From the NCBI GenBank assembly GCA_028274465.1, contig CM051456.1, positions 97,679,050-97,743,049 of the forward strand: DNA of 64,000 nucleotides, in the 5' to 3' direction. A model generated the notes under the pieces. That model was not told the origin of the DNA and did no database searches. It worked only from the letters and a program-made list of their open reading frames with translations. This document shows, one piece after another, positions 10,478 through 22,964 of the stretch. This stretch comes from Plantago ovata (taxonomy: Eukaryota > Streptophyta > Magnoliopsida > Lamiales > Plantaginaceae). The position numbers were made by a program, and so were the translations under genes. How positions within the stretch are numbered: the first letter of the stretch is position 1; each line of letters starts with the position of its first letter.

Positions 10478-11263
10478 ATGGCAATGTCTAAGCTCACGGC
10501 TCTTTTTATACTTGTGGTTCTCATCGCCGCCTTCTGTGTCTCCGTTACAGAGGTAAGTAATTCATCGTGAGCTCACTTGACCACGTACATACTCTTTGTT
10601 TGAATATAATTCATTTGTATTAAATTAAAGCTCGATTATGTATCTCATTTGTCCTTTGTGTTCCGTTCCATGTAGGCCGTTTCTACCCAGTACCAACTTG
10701 ATGCGGTAAGATCCCGTTTATTGATGTTACTTATATTTCTTGGTCAATTTATACGTACTCCATCTGTCATGTCTGAAACTGCACAAATGTCTTTCTTTTA
10801 AGCGTTCAATTATATACCGCACAAAAATCAGTTTACATTTCAATAGATAATCTTACATCTTTGACATGTATGATGCGGCTTGCAGGGGAAAAAAGGTCGA
10901 TTTTATGGCGAAGGCAGTTTGAAGCCTGCTCGTAAGTCATTCAATACGATAAAATATTATTACTGACTATTAATATTGCGTTCCAGACAATATACAATTA
11001 TTGGTTATGTAAAATATGATATTACAATAGTATGTGTTATATTAATTAAATAATACATCATGTGAACAGAATGTAGGAGGCAATGTGATAGAAGATGCAA
11101 GAAGATAGTAAAGAAGATAGGCAGACACAATGCTTGCATTATGTTTTGCAACAAGTGTTGTTTGAAGTGCCGTTGTGTACCGCCTGGTTACTACGGAAAC
11201 AAGGCAGTTTGCCCATGCTACAACAACTGGAAGACCAAGGAAGGAGGACCAAAATGCCCTTAA
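10478..11263 (+). CDS. GASA: GASA/Snakin-type cysteine-rich secreted peptide, copy 1
   Basis: The four-exon model is 10478-10552, 10676-10705, 10886-10931 and 11070-11263, all with GT...AG introns, giving 114 residues. The first 25 residues form a hydrophobic signal peptide (MAMSKLTALFILVV...). A short linker (second exon only 30 bases) leads to the C-terminal GASA domain with 12 cysteines, ending KEGGPKCP. GASA proteins are small gibberellin-responsive wall or apoplast peptides, and some (snakins) are antimicrobial. The family spacing between the third and fourth cysteines is usually eight residues. Here it is twelve, through a 12-base insertion that keeps the frame. The rest of the domain, including VPPGYYGNK, is normal. 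The copy looks intact. A second in-frame ATG at 10484 could also be used. Confidence 0.9.
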
Positions 11264-13296
11264 ATGGATCGGATGGGACTGGACCGGGTATAACTCCGTC
11301 AAATTTCAACGTTTTACTTTGCAGTTTGCACCTTCTCGTGAGAAAGTGTCTTGTTTTCCGTTTTCTTTTTTTTCTTCCTCCTATTGTTATTTGGTTGTAG
11401 TATCAAATAGCTGAACATGCAACATTTGGTGCTCCTATGGGGTTGATATATTAATTTTCACTCCATGTGAGAGCTAGTTGACCAAATTTATTGGTTATCC
11501 AAGATGTACGTACGGTTCAACCTCAAAATAAGATCCATGCATGGATCGATGTAGCAGTATTCAATAGTAATCAAAATTTCATTTTCCTTTACCCTTGGTA
11601 TGACTAGTATTTTCATTTTTCTTTTCCTATTCTGTATATTTATATATCACTAAATTTCGCACCAACTCAATATTTTTAACTTTTGGAATAATTGAATTTA
11701 TATATATTGATATTAGAGTCATCTGGCTTACGTCCACCTTTGCTCAAAGCTTCGTGGAAACAAACTCAATCCATATTAAATTTTCACTCGAATGGTCTTC
11801 CCTAGGAGGTTGAAGCCGGTCACAATAGTTCGAGTGTTTGGGAGACGTTTGAAACTCATTGATTCCAGTTATGTTTTGTTTAGACTCCTTTAGTTCAACT
11901 CCATTCAATTGTCTTAATTGTTTTTATATTCGAGTGTTTGGGAGACGTTTGAAAACTCATTAATTCCAGTTATGTTTTGTTTAGACTCCTTTAGTTCAAC
12001 TCCATTCAATTGGCTTAATTGTTTTTATATTACAAATAAATTTAGTTTACTTTAGCTTCATTCAGTATTGTTCAATTTTGATCAGATAAACATAATTGAT
12101 CAAGTGTTAGGTAGTGCCAAACGCTTATTACAATAAATGTTTAATTGATTTTGCATAAAGTTCAACAAATATGATTATAATGAAGAGTATGTGGTTTTTG
12201 GTATAATAAATATTAAGAAATAAAATTAAACAATATTTTAGTGTTTGGTTAAGATAAAAATTCACCATTAAGAATTTACTTTATTTACCATTTTATTACC
12301 TTTTCCCATTTTTTAGTTGCTTTATACTCCAAAAGCATCGCTCTGATTTTAACTTACGGCAGTTAGACTGCAACTTAATTATATAGAAACAAACTTTATA
12401 AGTAGGGAAACTAAAGCAAACACAAAAACGCATAGCCGTGAAGTCGACTTCTTACTCATATATATAGGTGTTAAGAGGAGTTTTGAGAGTATCCTTCACT
12501 TGGTAAGATGCGTCTCATAAGATCTTCTGATGATTGAGACATCCTCACCATATCTTGTGATATATCTTCTTAATAATATTTTTCTTGTCTTGATAACTCT
12601 TAAAAGATCTCCTTTAATTTCCAAACTCTTCTTATATTCTTCCTTCCTTTGACTGGACTCTTATAGCCTCCAGATCTGCACAACACAACAACCTAAAAAC
12701 ATGTAACCAATTATGTTAACTAAGAAAAATCAAAACTAAATAAATATTGGAGAAGTATCATAAGAACCGTGTTGACGTGTTATACACCGTGTTATCTCAA
12801 CATAGAGATGTTGTTGACACAACACAGTATTTAGATAACACCTGCTATAACACCACAATTCTGACACTTACAAGGCTTCTAATTAGGAATTGGGTTTGGT
12901 TAGAGTTGGGTTTCATAAGCCCAAATTATGTTTCTAATTAAAGGGTAAGCTGGCCCAGTTTAGTGGAGGGAGGCCCAAATTCGCGCAGATTCTGGACAGC
13001 AGTGCGCAGCTCTAAAGAAACCGCTTTTCCCGTTGATTCAACCATTGGATTTTCACGAAATATTGATTGTAGCTAGAAGAATACCTGTTCTTGAATATGA
13101 ATGGTGGAGATCGGAAAATGATAACTCTTGGGTTGTCAAAATAATATTTCCGTGCAGTACCTGTCTTGGGAAGAAGATCACAATGTGCGAGAGAATAAAC
13201 GATGGTGCAATTGGACTCGGGCGCAGATAATACCGTTCTTATGACCATGGCAAAGTTGGTTACACCTGCTTATATTCATGTGTTCAAAATAGCTTG
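11264..13296. other. Intergenic region with a 110-bp tandem duplication
   Basis: The 3' flank of the GASA gene is AT-rich. A unit of about 110 bases starting TTCGAGTGTTTGGGAGACG is repeated at 11829 and 11939 with few changes. Around 12747-13250 there are short frames with no recognisable motif. Bases 12780-12850 have repeated GTGTTA/TAACAC words that can pair. I see no gene. Confidence 0.6.
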
Positions 13297-13301
13297 GTCT
13301 G

Positions 13302-14875
13302 TGTTAGGAAACTTGTAATTTTGATGAGCAATTAACCATGCTAAATTAAGAAAAGTACAGTAACTAGTACTCTTAAGGTCTATAGGAATTTAGAATTTTA
13401 AGGACATTGTAAAAGAGGAACGTTTGCTGAAGACTTAGAATAGGTGCTAGATAGGTTGGTTTTTAAAGCTTATGATGTATCTTGTTTTCTGAAAAGAAAT
13501 ACAACCTATTGAAGCATTTGCTCATGATGTACTTTGTTTTTACAAACAAACTATTGAAGCATTTAGAACCGCTCAGAATCTTGAAGATTTCGAAGATCTG
13601 AAAACTAGAAGATTTCTGAAGACTGGTATCTACAAAGACACATGTTGCTCAGAAAGTGGAAACTTCAACAACAGCATTGCATAAGTGAAAATCTGAAAGA
13701 CAGAGTAGGTTGTGCTTGCTGAAACTGAGACTGACCACTTGCTGATGGAACATATGTGACCTCTTGCTGAAAGTACTTACATTTGCGCTCCAATGTTATT
13801 GTTTGAATTCTATTCAAATAAGCATTAAATGCAAAGCATGCACGCGAAGGACATGAAGACTAGAAGACAAACAAGGACGCTGCTGAAAGTACAAAAGCAA
13901 GATAGTGACATTTTAAAGAACAAAAGCCTTGGAATTTAAAATTCAAACGGCTCCTTATTTTCACTATAAATAGAGGTCATCCAGCAAAGAGTTGAAGTGT
14001 GTCAACAACGTGATCATACTCTCACTTGTGCTTAAAACTCACAAACCCTTCAATACTCTTTACTGCCATTGATCCGTTCCAAGACTTAAAGCTTGAAAAA
14101 GCTACTTGTGAAGAAGTAGAATTTGCACGACTAAGAAATTAGTTAAGTGTTCTTTCTTTCTTTCGAACAAGAACAAGTCTTGACACCAGAAACAATCAAA
14201 CTTGTTTACTGCAAAGTATTCAAAGTTTTGTTTCTTAGATTACTTGTTGTAACTGAATAAGTTATAATTAAGTTTTCTCATCCCAAACCCCTCTAACTGA
14301 AAATACACCCTTTCAGGCGTGATATTCAGGGGGAACTTAATCGAGCATAGTTTTGCTGATTAAAAGTACCAAGTTTGGTGGAGAACAAGGTTGCGTTCTC
14401 TAGTTTAGGTTGGAGACGAAGCAAGTGTGCTTTGGTTTGTGTTTGAATCGCTCTAGATAGGTGTTGTAAGGAACCTCAATCTTATCTTAGTGGATTCAGT
14501 CCTAGAAAGGACAAAGTGGATTAGTTGAGAGATTACGCCACTCTCAGATACCACTATAAAAGTGTTTGTGTGATTTACTTAATGTATTTGGTTTTTCAGC
14601 AAATCATATCTATCTGTACACAGTCACTCACATCACTTGCTGAAACCTTCATTTACTGAAAGAGCACTTATTGTATCAAAGACTTCCGCTCTCTGATTTT
14701 AAGTATCAGCAAACCTAGTTACTGAAAAGTAACTTACGCTTGCTGAGAAAGTTAAGTATCAGCAAACTCATTACTGAAAAGTAATAAGCACTTGCTGAGA
14801 AAGTTTTAAACGACGAAAGTTTGAAAAGACTATTCACCCCCCCTAGTCTTTTCTTGTTGTTTAAAGGGACCAACA
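13302..14875 (+). repeat. 5' LTR of the copia element
   Basis: The LTR runs from TGTTAGG to ACCAACA (1574 bases). A TATA box (TATAAATA) at 13965-13972 marks the likely promoter. The downstream half carries many TTGCTGA and TCAGCAA words. It matches the 3' LTR nearly base for base apart from scattered substitutions and one duplication in the 3' copy. Confidence 0.95.
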
Positions 14876-14877
14876 AG

Positions 14878-14890
14878 TGGTATCAGAGCC
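14878..14890 (+). other. Primer-binding site, initiator tRNA-Met type
   Basis: TGGTATCAGAGCC starts two bases after the 5' LTR. It is the standard complement of the 3' end of plant initiator tRNA-Met, used by most plant copia elements to start minus-strand synthesis. Confidence 0.95.
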
Positions 14891-14985
14891 AGGTTCTTTA
14901 ACCTTCAGCACTGAACCTAGATCCTCTTAGGTGCTTTCCGTAAATCACTCTCACTTGATCAGTTTGGTAGTGCTTTGCTAACAGG

Positions 14986-16261
14986 ATGTCTTTAGGAGAT
15001 GCTCCCTTGCTGAAGCTGGAAAATTACGAAAAATGGCGAAACAACATGCTACATCTTGAGGCCATTAGTGATGAGATGGTCACTGTCATTAACGATGGAC
15101 CTATCAAGATCACTAAGGTTGAAAGGAGTTTCCCTCACAAGACCACTGAAGCTGGAAAGGAAACTATCTTAGGCGAACCAACGGATACCGTTGTGCCAAA
15201 ACCGAGAGAGGAATGGACTTCTGACGAAGCTAAGAGATTACGTCTTGAAGGCCAAGCAAGAAACATCATCATTCGATCAACTCCGGATACCATACAGTGC
15301 AAACTGTGGGGTGCTAAGACTGCAAAGGAAGCTTGGAAAATGGTTCAAGATCTTTGTGCTGGATCTGATAAAACCAAGGAAAACAAACTTGAAGTACTTA
15401 AATTAAAGTTTTAAAACTTTAAACAAGGTACAAACGAGTCACTGGAAGACTTGGATTTCAGATTCACAACTCTTGTTAGTGAAATGGCCCTTGGGTGTTG
15501 GAAATCTTTACTCAGATTCTGAGAAGGTGAAAACCATTATTAGAAGTTTGAATCAAGAAGGGATCCACACTTAGAATTTCTATTACAATCAAGGAATGCC
15601 AGATATTACACCAACAGAGTTGTTCTCTCATCTTGCTACTGTCAATTATGAGACAAAGCAAAGAGAAAATGTGTTTGCTGAAAAATCGCAAAACATTGCT
15701 CTTGCTGCAAAGCCGTCATCTTCTGAAAAGAAGAATGATAAAGAGCCTACTGATGAAAACTCTTTGGTTGTCAAACACATGAAGAAATTCATCAGCAAGG
15801 AACTTGAAAGGCGAAAAGCAAAAGAGAAGCTGAAAAAGCATCTTGGTACCAACTACCATAAGTACAAGAATGAGACTAGCTCGCTGAACAAGCAAGCTCA
15901 GCAAGCAACTTCATCAGAAGAACCAGCAGTTGGAAATGATCTATGCTTTTACTGCAAAAAGCCTGGACACTTCAAAGCAAATTGCCCTTTGCTGAAAGGC
16001 AAATCTGCTGAAAAGAAGAAGAAGTTCAAAAGAGCTTTTATTGCTGAAGAAAAGATGAAGCTTCAAGCAAAAATCGATGCATTGTGCATTGATACTAGCT
16101 CCGAAGACAGTGAGGATGAAAGCTCTGACACTGACGATGAAGAAGCCACTCTAGACGTGGAGACTGGCAAAGAAGTTTGTGGAATAGCTATGGAAGCTTA
16201 TCCAGATGTGTCAAACTACGAGTTCTGCCTCATGGTCGGTCAGGTAAACAACCTTACCTGA
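14986..16261 (+). pseudogene. Degenerate gag of the copia element
   Basis: The ATG at 14986 opens a gag N-terminus (LLKLENYEKWRNNM, a copia gag signature). It stops at a TAA at 15412-15414. Sequence beyond continues as gag, with a frame change near 15490 and another stop near 15575. The part from 15596 is open to 16261 and contains the zinc knuckle CFYCKKPGHFKANC (C-x2-C-x4-H-x4-C, near 15943-15985) that binds RNA in the capsid. The tail is acidic and serine-rich. With at least three breaks it cannot give a full capsid protein. Confidence 0.88.
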
Positions 16262-16273
16262 AGACGAGATTGA

Positions 16274-17321
16274 TCTTGACAAGATTCAAGGAGAAATCGA
16301 AAGATTTGAGAAAACTCTGAGCAGACAGCAAGAGAAACTACAGATTGCTGAAACTCTGACCAAGCAGACTACTGAAAAGTATGTCTTGCTGAAGGAAGAG
16401 ACAAAAGAAAAGGATGCTGAAATAAGGCGTCTTAAGAAGTTAATTGCTGAAGCTACAGAGAAGAATTCTCAAATGGCATTAGAATTGGAAGAATATCAAT
16501 CCTCAATTCTAAAGTTACTTGCTGAAATCCAAGAGATGAAAAAGATGAAAATCAATTTCAAATCTTATGCTGACGCAAGTAATACGTATTAAGGTGATGA
16601 CGTAGAAATCTTGAGTAAAGATAAATCACCGATTTCCTTTGTACGTGCTACTGATAGTGGTCTACCAGAACTCTATCAGTTTGGTCAATCTAAGATTGCT
16701 GAAACATGCAATCAAGTACCTATGACCATAAAGCCTGTTGTTGCTACTCAAAGTAACAAGACTTTAAAAGGAAAACAGGTTGCTGAGAAGCAAACTGGAA
16801 AGAAGAAGGATGCTATGAAGCATTCCGCCAAACAAGTTGCTGAAAAGCAAGTTGTTAAGTCAAAAGGCAAGATTACTAATAGTAATCAGAAGACTTTTGC
16901 TGACAAACCTGAATCAAGTAAGGTTGCTGACACAAAAGCTCAGCATTCTCTAAAAAGTGGACTCGGTTTCAAAACCAAGCAAAGTCAACTTTTTCACGAG
17001 TATAAGCAAAGTCAGCAAAGATACTTCAAAGAGATGAAAAAAATCAAGCCTAAGAGTTCTGAAAAGACTCTTAATGCTAGGGCTAGAAGGAACCTTTCTA
17101 GAAAAGAACTTACTGAAAAGTATGTTCAGCAAAAAGGTCAACCGAGCAAGACACCACATCAGAAAGTGGATTTGATCAGCACGAATCAAAAGTCTTTCAG
17201 CTCAAAACCTCCTAGTTCCTCAGCAAGTAGAAAACAAGTCAAAGTTGAAAAACTTAAGACTTGGGTTTCCACTGGACGCATTCTTGAACATGTTAATGGA
17301 CATCCATTATTGGATAATTAA
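16274..17321 (+). pseudogene. Lysine-rich linker region between gag and protease
   Basis: A coiled-coil-like frame (16386-16592, rich in E, K and L) meets a TAA. It is followed in the same frame by 236 codons rich in K, S and Q that end LKTWVSTG... at 17321. The TWV-type end resembles the short conserved word seen just before the protease in plant copia polyproteins, and the protease starts right after, in another frame. TTGCTGA words are frequent here. The region is part of the gag-pol precursor, now broken. Confidence 0.6.
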
Positions 17322-17326
17322 CTTGT

Positions 17327-20300
17327 TTGCTCTTGATTGTGCAGACTTCAGCCACGGAGACAAACGATGCAATCTGGCACTTTGATAGTGGTTGTGGAAA
17401 GCACATGACGAGCAACAAGAATAACCTTATAAACTATAGACGGTGGTCTAAAGGTCCAACAATAAGGTTTGCTGGTGGAGGCCCCGGTTCTACAAAAGGC
17501 TATGGTGACGTGAAGTTAGGATGCATAACCATTACTGGAGTTCTTTATGTCAAAAATCTTAAGTTTAACCTTTTCAGCATGAGTCAGTTTGCTGACAAAG
17601 GATACTTCATCAAAATCAAAAGTGATGAATGTAAACTTATAGATTTCGAGACTAAAAAGGTAATTATGATTGCAAGAAGATCAGGAGGCTTGTACACCGT
17701 AGATTGGTCTTCAGCAATCGTTGAAAAATGCCTTGTCTCAAATCACGTTTGCCTTGCTGAAAAAGCATGGTTATGGCATAAACGAACAAGTCATCTAAAC
17801 TTCAAGACGCTGAATAAGCTGTCTAAAAAGGCACTTGTAGTTGGATTACCTAAGGTTACTTTTAAGAAGGATGGTGTTTGCAATGCATGTCAGCAAGGAA
17901 AGCAAACCAAATCTTCTTTCAAGAACAAGGCAGTACCGTCAACTACAAAACATTTACAACTCTTGCACATGGACTTGTTTGAATCTTCTTCAACAAGCTA
18001 TGCTGGTAAGAAGTATGGTCTTATCGTGGTGGATGACTATTCAAGATTCACTTGGGTAGTATTCATCAAGCAAAAATCTAAAACTAGGACTGAAATACCT
18101 AACTTGTTGAATAAGCTTGAAGTCATGAAAAATGACAAGGTAAAAGTCATAAGGACAGACCATGGTACTGAGTTTGTAAACCAGTACATAACTGAATATT
18201 GTACCTCAAAAGGTATACAACATCAGTTATCCTCAGTAAGGACACCACAGCAAAACGGTGTTGCTGAACGGAAGAATCGTACCCTGAAAGAAGCCGCAAG
18301 AACAATGCTTGCTGACACTGAAATAAGTGAGGCTTACTGGGTTGAAGCGATTAATACTGCCTGTTATACTCAAAACAGATGTTTGATTTCTAAGGAATAC
18401 AACAAAACTCCTTATGAATTGTTTGTTGGAAGACCTCCTAACATCACTCATCTAAGAGTATTTGGTTGCAAGTGTTTCGTTCTTAACAATGGTAGAGAAT
18501 ACCTAAGAACATTTCAACCAAAGGCAGACGAAGCGATATTTCTCGGCTACTCCTTGCATAGTAAAGTTTGTAGAGTTTACAACAAAAAGGCACAAAAGAT
18601 TGAAGAATCAGTGCATGTTGTATTCTATGAAAAGACACAAGGAGTGCCTGTTGAAGAAGAAATATCAGAATGTATGAAAAAGTTAATCATACATGAGCAA
18701 AGAATTGAATCTAATGCTAGGCAAATCAAGTCAATTGAACTAAATGATGATTCTGACAATGACTCTCCTCCCCCTAGTCATGACAAGATAAATATAGTTC
18801 ACGACAAAGAATTTCCAGCAAAAGACGCAGTTGCTCCGGAAGTTGCTGAAACTACGCAACCTCCAGCGCCTGCTGATGAACTATCACAATCAAGCAATGT
18901 TGAACAAGCAGTTGCTGATGAACCAATCTCAGCAGAGACACAAAATTCCAGTAGTACTGAACAAGTACATACTGAAGAGTCACATGCTGATGAGCAAACA
19001 TATCCTGATCCAACAAGCAGAAAACCTGTTAATAAATGGATTAGAGATCATCCCTCTACGGATATGATTGGCGATATTAATAAACGCCAAGTGACTAGAT
19101 CCAAAGCTACTCATGGACTTGCTGAAGAAGCAACTGTCATAGAAGTAGAATCATTGTTCTCTTGCTTTGTATCAGAAATTGAACCTAAAACCATAGAAGA
19201 AGCTTTAAAGCATTCTGAATGGATAAAGGCAATGCAAGAAGAACTGGATCAATTCGAAAGGAACAAAGTCTGGAAACTTGTACCACTTGCTGAAGGCAAG
19301 AAAGCTATTGGTACAAAGTGGGTGTTCAGAAACAAGTTGAGTGAGTCTGGTGAAGTAACAAGAAATAAAGCACGTTTAGTTGCTCAAGGTTACTGTCAGA
19401 CTGAAGGATTGGACTATGATGAGTCTTATGCACCAGTTGCAAGATTGGATGCAATTAGGCTTTTCTTAGCCTTTGCTGCTCACAATGACTTCATTGTTTA
19501 CCAAATGGATGTTAAAAGTGCATTCTTGAATGGTGAACTTGCTGAAGAAGTCTAACTAGAACAACCCCCTGGCTTTGAACTTCCCTCAGAAATCAAGATG
19601 GTATACAAGCTTAAGAAAGCTGTATATGGTCTAAAGCAAGCACCAAGAGCATGGTATGATACCTTGGCTAAGTTCTTGCTGGAAAATGGTTTCAAGAAAG
19701 GTGAAGTTGACAAAACCTTATTTACCATGAACCATGATGGTAAAATACTCTTAGTTCAAATTTATGTGGATGACATAATTTTTGGATCTAAGGACAAGCA
19801 ACTTTGTGATGATTTTGCCAAACTCATGACAAACAAGTTTGAAATGAGTATGATGGGTAAATTGAATTATTTCCTAGGATTGCAAGTCAAGCAACTCAAA
19901 GATGGAATATTCATAAATCAAGCAAAGTATGCGAAAGAAATGCTCATAAAGTTTAGGATCAAAGAGGAAGAGAAACCTGAAAAGATCCCTATGAGTGTTG
20001 GTACCAAATTGGGCTATACTAAAGAAGATAAAAGTGTTGAAGAACACAAGTATAGGAAGCTCATTAGTTCCTTGTTGTATTTAACAGCAAGTAGACCTGA
20101 CATTCAGTATGCTGTTTGTGTGTGTGCAAGATTCCAATCTGATCCAAGAGAATCACACTACAAAAGGCAATCAAGATACTGAAATATGTCAAAGGTACAG
20201 TCAATGTTGGATTAAGGTATCCTAAAGATTCTGGACTAGAATTGGTTGGTTATTCTGATGCTGATCATGGAGGATCAACTCTTGATAGAAAAAGTACCTC

Positions 20301-20712
20301 TGGAACTTGTCAGTTTTTTGGTACTAGATTAATATCATGGTTCAGCAAGAAGCAAACCTGTGTTGCCAATTCATCCACTGAATCTGAATACATTGCAGCT
20401 GGTTGTTGCACAGCTCAAATCCTATGGATTCAGCAACAATTAAGAGATTATGGTATTTCTGCAAAGAAAACACCAATCTTTTGTGATAATACAAGTGCTA
20501 TTGCTATCACGCAAAATCCTACGTTTCACTCAAGGACTAAGCACATTGATATTAGACATCATTTCATTAGAGATCATGTAGAAAAAAGAGATATTGAGGT
20601 TGTGAAAGTAGGCACTGATGATCAGCTTGCTGACATCTTTACAAAGCCCCTACCAGATAATAGGTTCGCAATGCTAAGGTATAACCTTGGATTGATTGAA
20701 CTACCTCAATAA
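17327..20712 (+). pseudogene. Copia pol: protease, integrase, reverse transcriptase, RNase H
   Basis: The first part is open for 742 codons. It has the protease motif [12 protein letters not shown] (DSG near residue 20), a GAG-pre-integrase zinc motif ([12 protein letters not shown]), and the integrase core with its acidic residues in [13 protein letters not shown] and [10 protein letters not shown]. The reverse transcriptase start ([21 protein letters not shown]) follows. A TAA at 19553-19555 breaks the reading just before the conserved QPPGFE. The same frame resumes and holds YVDDIIFGS, the catalytic site, near 19762. A frameshift near 20160 precedes RNase H (DADHGG, SSTESEY, DNTSAI), which ends at 20712. 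All domains are recognisable, but one stop and one shift make the copy defective. Confidence 0.93.
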
Positions 20713-21474
20713 AGGATACATTTGGCAGAATGCTGAAACAGGTATTCAGCAAGCCAAAGTATTCTTATTTAAAAACTCCGTCTACTAATTTCTTCTAAGA
20801 AATGATAAATCACTACATGTTTGCTGAAACAGGCATTCAGCAAGTAATTCCTTCAAAACGGTTATTTGTTAGGAAACTTGATCACTTGCTGAGACAGGCA
20901 TTCAGTAAGAGAAAAACCTTAAGGATTGCTGAAACAGGCATTCAGACAATCAAAGATACAGAAACAGGTAGTCAAGTATCAAGGGAATATTCTGAGACAT
21001 GAACTCAGAAAAAGAGCAAAACTCATTTCTCAGATTTTACCAAAGGATATCTCAAATACAAAAGAATTTACTGATACGGGAAATCAAAAATATCTTTTAA
21101 ACTTAAGAAAATACGAGATATCTGAGTAAGGGGGAACTTTCAGCAAGTATCTAGGATGATAATACAAACTCGCTGAAAAGATTCTTGTCTATTTCAGCAA
21201 GCAATCTATCCCTTAAAACTCGGTAAAATCAATTTGTGACGTTAATCGGGCACAGATAAACTCGTAATAATCATGACATGAAATACAATCGTGGCCATTG
21301 ATTAAAAAGAGTTATTGATCTAACGGTTAATAAAACAAAGAGAGAGAGTGCTCTGACGGTTTTAGTTAGTGGGCCACTACGCATTCAATGCAAGGCTCCA
21401 CTAACGCCTGTGTTTCTCTGTTTTACCCTTGCTGAGAGCTCAAATCGATTGAGTTTCTCACACATCAGAGACAC
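20713..21474 (+). repeat. Spacer with hairpin repeats built on TTGCTGAA / TTCAGCAA
   Basis: Between RNase H and the third coding region lie at least four near-copies of an imperfect palindrome TTGCTGAAACAGGCATTCAG with CAAG after it: 20731-20753, 20821-20844, 20885-20909 and 20925-20949. A fainter one is at 20955-20980. Each can fold with TTGCTGAA pairing to TTCAGCAA around a loop of about seven bases. A polypurine-like AAGGGGGAA occurs at 21128-21136. No gene of note is present; short frames here have no motif. Confidence 0.8.
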
Positions 21475-21482
21475 TATATAAA
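21475..21482 (+). promoter_or_regulatory. Putative internal TATA box before the third coding region
   Basis: TATATAAA sits in CACTATATAAAGAAGG, 142 bases before the ATG at 21617, with a pyrimidine-rich leader between. It would let the third coding region be transcribed apart from the LTR promoter. This is inferred from sequence alone. Confidence 0.5.
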
Positions 21483-21616
21483 GAAGGAGTTAGAGAAATG
21501 ACAAAATTCTTTAACTCACATTTCCTTTCTCTGCAAATTTTAGCCTGAATCTACTGTACCTCCGGTCAAAAAGCAAACTATCTTTTTCGTACACTTTCTT
21601 CTTCTCTATAAAAGAA

Positions 21617-22904
21617 ATGGCACCAAAGAGACAGTCTTCTAAGTCCTCAAAGTCATCTAAGGTTGACAGTGCTGAGACACGCACTGGNNNNNNNNNNNNN
21701 NNNNNNNNNNNNNNNNNNNNNNNNNNNNNNNNNNNNNNNNNNNNNNNNNNNNNNNNNNNNNNNNNNNNNNNNNNNNNNNNNNNNNNNGGAACTCGATGAC
21801 GAGAATGAAGAGGCGCTTGAGTTTATCAAGCAGCAAGGCCTCATGAAAAACTTTATTCTGCTCGCACTAAGAAAGTGAGATGATAGACACAATGGAATTC
21901 TACAATAATGCAGAAATCCAGTCCCTTACTGATAGTAAAGGAGTCACTGAAAAAGTGATCTTTACTACAATTCAGAACACGCAAATCGTCCTGAAATGGA
22001 CTGATTTAGCGGAAATCTTTCAGATTCAAACCACTAGAACTGAAGATGACGTCACTGCCACTGACGAAGAAATTGAAGCTTTCTACAGTGACGTCAGAAA
22101 TGAGAAAATGAAGAAAGGAGAGATTGCTCCCGTGACTTGGACAAAGCACGTTAAGAGGAAGCATCTTTGTCATTCACTTGGTCTAGTAGCTCTGCTACTA
22201 ATAAAGTTTTGGACTCCCAAGTTGGAGGAATAGACCAAGTAGGCCTGAGAAGATGGCCGCTGCTGATGCATATCCATGAAAATAAAACGGAACTTAACTG
22301 GGATAAGTACATTTTCAACAGGCTTGTTGATTGTGTTACTAAGTTCAAGGTAAAGGTAGAAGACAACAAGGTCTCACCTTCCTTTCCAGTTATGTATGGA
22401 ATAAAGATATGCTACATCCTTGAACATTTCAAGATTCACCTGAGAAACCCATTGCCAATCAAGAAATCTGTATGCAATGTGGGAAGATCTTTCTACAAGC
22501 AGAATGTACCTAAGACTGCTGGCAAGAAACTAGAAAAATCAAAGAAGACAACAATTGCAAATGTTGTCTGCACAAGCCAGCAAGAAAGGTATACAACAGT
22601 TGCAGATGTCACCACTCAGCAACTTAGAGATGAAACTGCTGTAGATGGTGGTGACAAAAATGAAACTGTTGTAGATGATCAACAAGGTACGTGTACACCA
22701 GTCGTTGCTGAAAATGCAACTACTGACGTATCTGCTGGGAAACTGAAGAAATATAACAAGAAAAAGAGGAAAGCTGATGATGACACTCAGACTGCAGCGT
22801 CATCAGCAAATCCTATACCAAAGAGGAAAAGGACAGGCAACACAAGGAAGAAAACACTGGCTCGCAAGTCAGTTCCTCTCAGACAATTCCTAGACAATTG
22901 TTGA
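21617..22904 (+). pseudogene. N-terminal part of the copia third coding region
   Basis: The ATG at 21617 starts MAPKRQSSKSSKSSK, a basic serine-rich N-terminus. It is cut by 100 N at 21688-21787. After the gap the frame runs to a stop near 21879, resumes in 21880-22233, and shifts to the frame of 22167-22904. The middle (RWPLLMHIHENK, then LNWDKYIFNRLV, then SFPVMYGIKICYI) resembles the plant transposon protein domain I know as Transposase_32 / PF20167, found in extra ORFs of plant LTR elements. The C-terminal end is lysine-rich with nuclear-signal-like runs (KKYNKKKRK, PKRKR). I see no signal peptide or membrane segment, so I do not call it envelope-like. Its function is unknown. Confidence 0.55.
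21688..21787. other. Assembly gap, 100 N
   Basis: Exactly 100 N, a round number usually used for a gap of unknown size. It removes the codons after the N-terminus of the third coding region. The real distance and reading frame across it are unknown. Confidence 0.98.
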
Positions 22905-22964
22905 AACGCAATTGCCATTAGACGTTGACAAGGTAGTTACTGAAGCCTATGTCAGCAACATTGA

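Noticed and set aside
12747..12941. 64-codon plus-strand frame
   Set aside because: It has no motif and reads through GTGTTA/TAACAC inverted words of a non-coding repeat-like stretch.
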